DNA of 16,101 nucleotides from an uncultured Clostridium sp. Lineage in GTDB: Bacteria > Bacillota > Clostridia > TANB77 > CAG-508. A model generated the notes under the pieces. That model was not told the origin of the DNA and did no database searches. It worked only from the letters and a program-made list of their open reading frames with translations. Location of the stretch: the NCBI GenBank assembly GCA_900553695.1, contig USEM01000028.1, forward strand, positions 1-16,101. The letters run 5' to 3'. Each line of letters opens with the position of its first letter. The stretch's first letter is position 1. This document shows positions 13,100-16,101 of the stretch, in pieces. A program made the translations under genes and the position numbers.

Positions 13100-13939
13100 T
13101 TAGATTAATAAATCTATAATTATTCCTGCAGTTACACCAACTAGATAAAGTATTCCTAGAATTTTGAAATTGTCCTTTTTATCTTTATTAACTTTAAACA
13201 ATATTAAAACTCCTATACCAGAGTTTACAAGTAGGCCTGCTATCATAGGACCAAGTGTAATTATCTTTTCTAGGTATAATTCGGTTAGTATAATTGAACT
13301 TGCACAGTTTGGTATTACACCAACTAAAGCAGCAAGTAATGTTCCTAATACAGGTACATTTACTGCAAGACTTGCTATCTTTTCCTCGCCTATTGCAAAT
13401 ATTATAGAATTTATTACTAAACTTATTATAAAAATATATGCAAAGATTTGTAGTGTATGATTAATTGAAGATTTTATAACTCCTTCTTCATCACAGTTGC
13501 AATTCTCATTTTCACATATAGAGTGAATTGAATTTTTGTTTTCTTTATGATTTTTACCTAGTAAATCTATTGTTATTCCTATTCCTATTCCTATTGCTAT
13601 TTTTATTATTAATATTTTTATTATTAAAAATACATCTGCACCTTCAGATATTAATATTGGTAGCATTTCATCAGATGTTGATAAAAATATTGCAATTAAT
13701 GTTCCTCTTGTTATTATTTTTGCTGCATAAAAATTAGCCGCAACTGCTGAAAAGCCACATTGTGGAACTACTCCTAGAAGTGCTCCAAGAAGCGGTCCAA
13801 ACCTTCCAGATTTTTTTATAAGTTTTTCTGTTTTTTCTCCAGCACTATGTTCAATTAATTCCATTATTAAATATGTTATAAATAAAAACGGAATTAACTT
13901 TATACTATCAACTATTGTATCTTGCAAAACTCCAAACAT
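13100..13939 (-). CDS. Putative manganese/heavy-metal exporter (ArsP_2-like, duplicated core)
   Basis: 279 residues, about eight to ten membrane segments in two related halves. Each half has a core GALLGVVPQCGFSA (repeat 1) and AALVGVIPNCASS (repeat 2), followed by (Y/L)xxKIIT. The duplication is typical of the membrane family annotated as 'putative manganese transporter' or arsenic-efflux-like. Between the halves is a cytoplasmic loop with HSICENENCNCDEEG, a Cys-rich cluster that may sense or hand over metal. The pairing with a CDF of manganese type in the same operon supports export of manganese; this is inference. Start: ATG at 13939 with GGAGGG upstream; the ATG at 13951 overlaps that ribosome site. 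First gene of the operon. Confidence 0.75.
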   Translation of the reverse strand: MFGVLQDTIVDSIKLIPFLFITYLIMELIEHSAGEKTEKLIKKSGRFGPLLGALLGVVPQCGFSAVAANFYAAKIITRGTLIAIFLSTSDEMLPILISEGADVFLIIKILIIKIAIGIGIGITIDLLGKNHKENKNSIHSICENENCNCDEEGVIKSSINHTLQIFAYIFIISLVINSIIFAIGEEKIASLAVNVPVLGTLLAALVGVIPNCASSIILTELYLEKIITLGPMIAGLLVNSGIGVLILFKVNKDKKDNFKILGILYLVGVTAGIIIDLLI

Positions 13940-13965
13940 TTTTCCCTCCATTTTACGTTGCTATT

Positions 13966-14013
13966 ATATTATTTTAGCACATTTTAAGCAAAAATACTAT
14001 TAAAATGTGCTAA
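13966..14013 (-). promoter_or_regulatory. Promoter with overlapping 14-bp inverted repeat (operator candidate)
   Basis: On the minus strand TTGCTT (-35, about 13985-13990), 17 bp and TATAAT (about 13962-13967) form a promoter for the exporter operon. Perfect 14-bp arms, 13974-13987 and 14000-14013, separated by 12 nt, cover the -35 and spacer. No T-run follows on the minus strand, which argues against a simple terminator of the kinase gene that ends at 14022. A repressor operator is therefore plausible. Confidence 0.5.
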
Positions 14014-14021
14014 TTTGTCTA

Positions 14022-15239
14022 TTATTTTATATATTTTACTTCAAATGAAGTCCCCTCACCATACTTTGTTTCAACCTTTATATATCCATTGCTTTGTTCG
14101 ATTATTGCTTTTGCAAGTGGCAAGCCTATGCCAATGCTATTTTCACTGCTATTTTTTGCTTTATAAAATCTTTGGAATATATGTTTTAGGTCTTCTTTAT
14201 CAATTCCGCTTCCTTCATCTTTAATAATTATCTTCAGGAATAGGTTTGTGTTTTCAACCGTTATATATATTCTAGAATTATGTTTGCTATGTTCTATTGC
14301 ATTTTTCAAAATGTTTGTTAAAGCTTCTTGTTGCCACTTATAATCTGCAATAAATGTAGCTTTCTCATCAACATTAGTTATTATCTCTATATTCTTCAAT
14401 TCCATTAAAATAGCCAAATTTGAGACTATATTATCAATTAGATTCTTTGCATTAATCTCATTGTTTTCCATTTTAATTGTTCCTGCATCAAATTTTGCAA
14501 TCTTTAAAAGCGCTACTACAAGAGAACTTATCCAATCTATTTGTTTGCTTATTTCAATTAAAAAGTCTTCTCTTACTTCTTTTTCCATATCAGGGTCATC
14601 TTGAATATTATCTAGCATTATTCTGATTGATGTAAGTGGTGTTTTTAATTGATGAGAAATATCTGCAATTGCTGTACTTAGGTTTTCTTTTTCTTTTTCG
14701 CTTATTTCTGCTGTTTCTTTTAAAAGAACAGTTGTTTTGTATAGTTCGTTTCTAAGTTTTGAAAGTTCTCCATTATCATTTTCTTCTATTTTTAAAATAT
14801 AGTTTTTGTTGTTAATTTGCTTTATATATTCGTTTATTTCGGCTATTTTCTTTTCTTGGGTTATAACATAAATTAGATATATTCCAAGAGATACTGTTCC
14901 AAAAATTATAACAAGTGCAATGTTTTGCTTTTTGTTTGTTTCAATTTGTTCACCTAATGTTTTTATGTATGAAATATCTGGAGTATAACCATATTTCTCC
15001 AAAACACTACTTTCAGGTGTTTCATTATTCTTTAAAATCTCCAAAACCTCTTCTTCAGTAATATCAGGATATTTTTCAATTACTTGGCTTATTATATTAT
15101 CTATTTTTGCATTTACAATTTTTAAGTATTTTCTGTATTGAATGTTGTTTATAACCCAAAATATACCTGTTGATAGCATTATTACAATTATTCCTAATAT
15201 TATTGTTTTTCTAGAATTTCTATTTTTAAATATATTCAC
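14022..15239 (-). CDS. Sensor histidine kinase
   Basis: 405 residues. TM1 about 12-32, an extracytoplasmic loop of about 75 residues, TM2 about 106-127, a HAMP-like linker and the dimerization domain with phospho-accepting H196 (ISHQLKTPLTS). The catalytic domain shows the N box (NILKNAIEHS, N309/N313), G1 DEGSGI (341-346), the F box (IFQRFYKAK) and G2 IGIGLPLA (369-376). It autophosphorylates and passes the phosphate to the response regulator encoded just before. Start is a GTG directly after the regulator's TAA, with GGAGG about 10 nt upstream inside the regulator gene, so translation is coupled. The signal is unknown; the loop is not of the short, loop-less BceS type. No clear terminator follows. 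Confidence 0.93.
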   Translation of the reverse strand: MNIFKNRNSRKTIILGIIVIMLSTGIFWVINNIQYRKYLKIVNAKIDNIISQVIEKYPDITEEEVLEILKNNETPESSVLEKYGYTPDISYIKTLGEQIETNKKQNIALVIIFGTVSLGIYLIYVITQEKKIAEINEYIKQINNKNYILKIEENDNGELSKLRNELYKTTVLLKETAEISEKEKENLSTAIADISHQLKTPLTSIRIMLDNIQDDPDMEKEVREDFLIEISKQIDWISSLVVALLKIAKFDAGTIKMENNEINAKNLIDNIVSNLAILMELKNIEIITNVDEKATFIADYKWQQEALTNILKNAIEHSKHNSRIYITVENTNLFLKIIIKDEGSGIDKEDLKHIFQRFYKAKNSSENSIGIGLPLAKAIIEQSNGYIKVETKYGEGTSFEVKYIK

Positions 15240-15908
15240 TTAATCTTTGCCTCCTGGTATTTGATATCCTATTCCTTTTATTGTTTTTATACAATCCGCT
15301 TCTCCAAGTTTATTTCTTATTCTTTTTATATATACAGTAAGAGTATTATCATTTACAAAGTTTCCAGCAACATCCCATATCTTTTCTAGAATTTGCTCAC
15401 GAGTTATGGTTTTACCAATGTTCATAAATAGTAAAGCTAAAATCTTATACTCTAACGCTGTTAGGCCAATGTCTTTGCCATCTACCAAAACAGTCTTTTC
15501 ATCTAGATTTATTTGAATGTTATTATATGTAATCTTATTACTTTCTGTATTAAATCTTCTAAGCACATTGTTTATTCTGGATAATAACTCTCTATTTCTA
15601 AAAGGCTTAATGATATAGTCCTCTGCTCCCATGTCTAGCCCTTTTACAACATCTTGTTCCTCATCTCTTGCAGTTAAGAAAATTATAGGAGTATTCGTAT
15701 ATTTCTTAATATACTCACACATCTCAAACCCACTACCATCCGGCAAAGTAATATCCAACACAGCCAAATCGATATCTTGCTTTCCTATAACATTCATAGT
15801 TTCTTCAATGTTTTTGCAAGCTATAACATGAAACTGTTCTTGCTCTAATAAATATTTCAAACCCTTAATTATGGCTTCGTTATCTTCTACAATTAAAATT
15901 GATTTCAT
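15240..15908 (-). CDS. OmpR/PhoB-family response regulator
   Basis: 222 residues. The receiver domain (1-115) has the acidic pair E8/D9 (VEDN), phosphorylation site D52 (VLDITLPDGSG), T79 (FLTARDEE) and K101 (IKPF). The C-terminal winged-helix domain (about 127-220) ends with the recognition segment NDNTLTVYIKRIRNKLGE and IKGIGYQI. It works with the histidine kinase that follows without a gap. ATG with AGAGG 6 nt upstream. An extended -10 TG-TATAAT lies at 15926-15931 but no good -35 is seen. A likely target is the upstream ABC transporter, but no regulator site (direct repeat) was recognised. Confidence 0.95.
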   Translation of the reverse strand: MKSILIVEDNEAIIKGLKYLLEQEQFHVIACKNIEETMNVIGKQDIDLAVLDITLPDGSGFEMCEYIKKYTNTPIIFLTARDEEQDVVKGLDMGAEDYIIKPFRNRELLSRINNVLRRFNTESNKITYNNIQINLDEKTVLVDGKDIGLTALEYKILALLFMNIGKTITREQILEKIWDVAGNFVNDNTLTVYIKRIRNKLGEADCIKTIKGIGYQIPGGKD

Positions 15909-15953
15909 AAATTACCTCTTTAGATATTATAACATATTTTGGTAAAATAATAT

Positions 15954-15976
15954 AGGGCAGATTTGCTCTCTGCCCT
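15954..15976 (-). terminator. Hairpin between the permease gene and the response regulator
   Basis: Perfect 8-bp GC-rich stem, arms 15954-15961 and 15969-15976, 7-nt loop, 6 bp after the upstream stop codon; on the minus strand the following tract is T-rich but broken (ATATTATTTT). Probably a weak or partial terminator. Confidence 0.55.
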
Positions 15977-15982
15977 TATTCT

Positions 15983-16099
15983 TTATATATTGTCTTTCCT
16001 TATTGTTTCTATAATATTTTGCTTATTTATTTTATCTAGCGAATATTTCATTGTTATTCCAACTATTATAAATACAAATACTATTGATATTATTATTGC
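15983..16099 (-). CDS. 3' end of an ABC transporter permease (FtsX-like), cut by the window edge
   Basis: 38 codons and a TAA: a hydrophobic segment (AIIISIVFVFIIVGITM), then KYSLDKINKQNIIETIRKDNI. A last membrane helix followed by a short basic tail ending in (N)IIExIRxDNI is typical for FtsX/MacB-type permeases of antimicrobial-peptide or lipoprotein ABC exporters, which very often neighbour a two-component system in Firmicutes. The rest of the gene is outside the window, so the family rests on the tail and context only. Confidence 0.55.
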   Translation of the reverse strand, partial: AIIISIVFVFIIVGITMKYSLDKINKQNIIETIRKDNI

Positions 16100-16101
16100 T
16101 G

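Noticed and set aside
13561..13625. Short repeats ATTCCTATTCCTATTCC and ATTATTAATATTTTTATTATT resembling a microsatellite.
   Set aside because: They code for the Gly/Ile-rich membrane helix IAIGIGIGI of the exporter; codon repetition explains them.
13528..13737. Open plus-strand frames across the exporter gene rich in Leu/Phe (also at 3575-3838, 8941-9165 and 11883-12197).
   Set aside because: Antisense shadows of real genes in AT-rich DNA; no ribosome sites and no protein-like composition.

Overview
The window is strongly AT-rich and nearly everything in it is on the minus strand. Purine-rich Shine-Dalgarno sites, occasional TTG and GTG starts, a rubrerythrin / desulfoferrodoxin / flavodiiron / rubredoxin gene set and a Tn4451-type mobile element all point to a low-GC Gram-positive anaerobe of the Clostridia. 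Species is not resolvable by eye.

Layout, left to right. (1) 1-459: the 5' tip of an unidentified gene and a 117-residue protein of unknown function with its own promoter. (2) 590-3021: an operon of an HxlR-family regulator and two radical SAM proteins (a Gp37/Gp68 DUF5131-type and a spore-photoproduct-lyase-type), divergent from a small cupin gene. A 30-bp dyad lies between the two promoters and touches both -35 regions, so it is the likely common operator. (3) 3091-5550: an oxygen-defence operon on the minus strand, rubrerythrin > desulfoferrodoxin > flavodiiron protein > rubredoxin. The 45-residue rubredoxin is very short and easily missed. (4) 5600-6201: a membrane-protein gene that looks broken, with an in-frame TAG and no usable start codon after a good promoter and ribosome binding site.

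(5) About 6190-11036: a cargo-less, Tn4451-like integrative mobilizable element. It carries a large serine recombinase, a 248-bp non-coding segment packed with inverted repeats (candidate oriT), a MobV-type relaxase, a small unknown gene, tnpV and a last small unknown gene, closed by a terminator. The recombinase has a leader with a 21-residue peptide ORF that runs into a terminator hairpin, which suggests transcription attenuation. The exact element ends are not certain. (6) 11075-11598: a 90-residue unknown protein and a tRNA-Leu(UAG) with promoter and terminator. (7) 11642-13987: a metal-efflux operon: a putative manganese exporter with a duplicated core, a permuted NlpC/P60-like protein and a CDF transporter whose metal site reads Asn-Asp-Asp-Asp, the manganese type. 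A 14-bp-arm inverted repeat overlaps the promoter. (8) 14022-16101: a sensor kinase / OmpR-type response regulator pair and, at the window edge, the 3' end of what looks like an ABC transporter permease.

The least understood parts are the paired radical SAM proteins with their HxlR/cupin control region, and the regulatory and transfer sequences of the mobile element.
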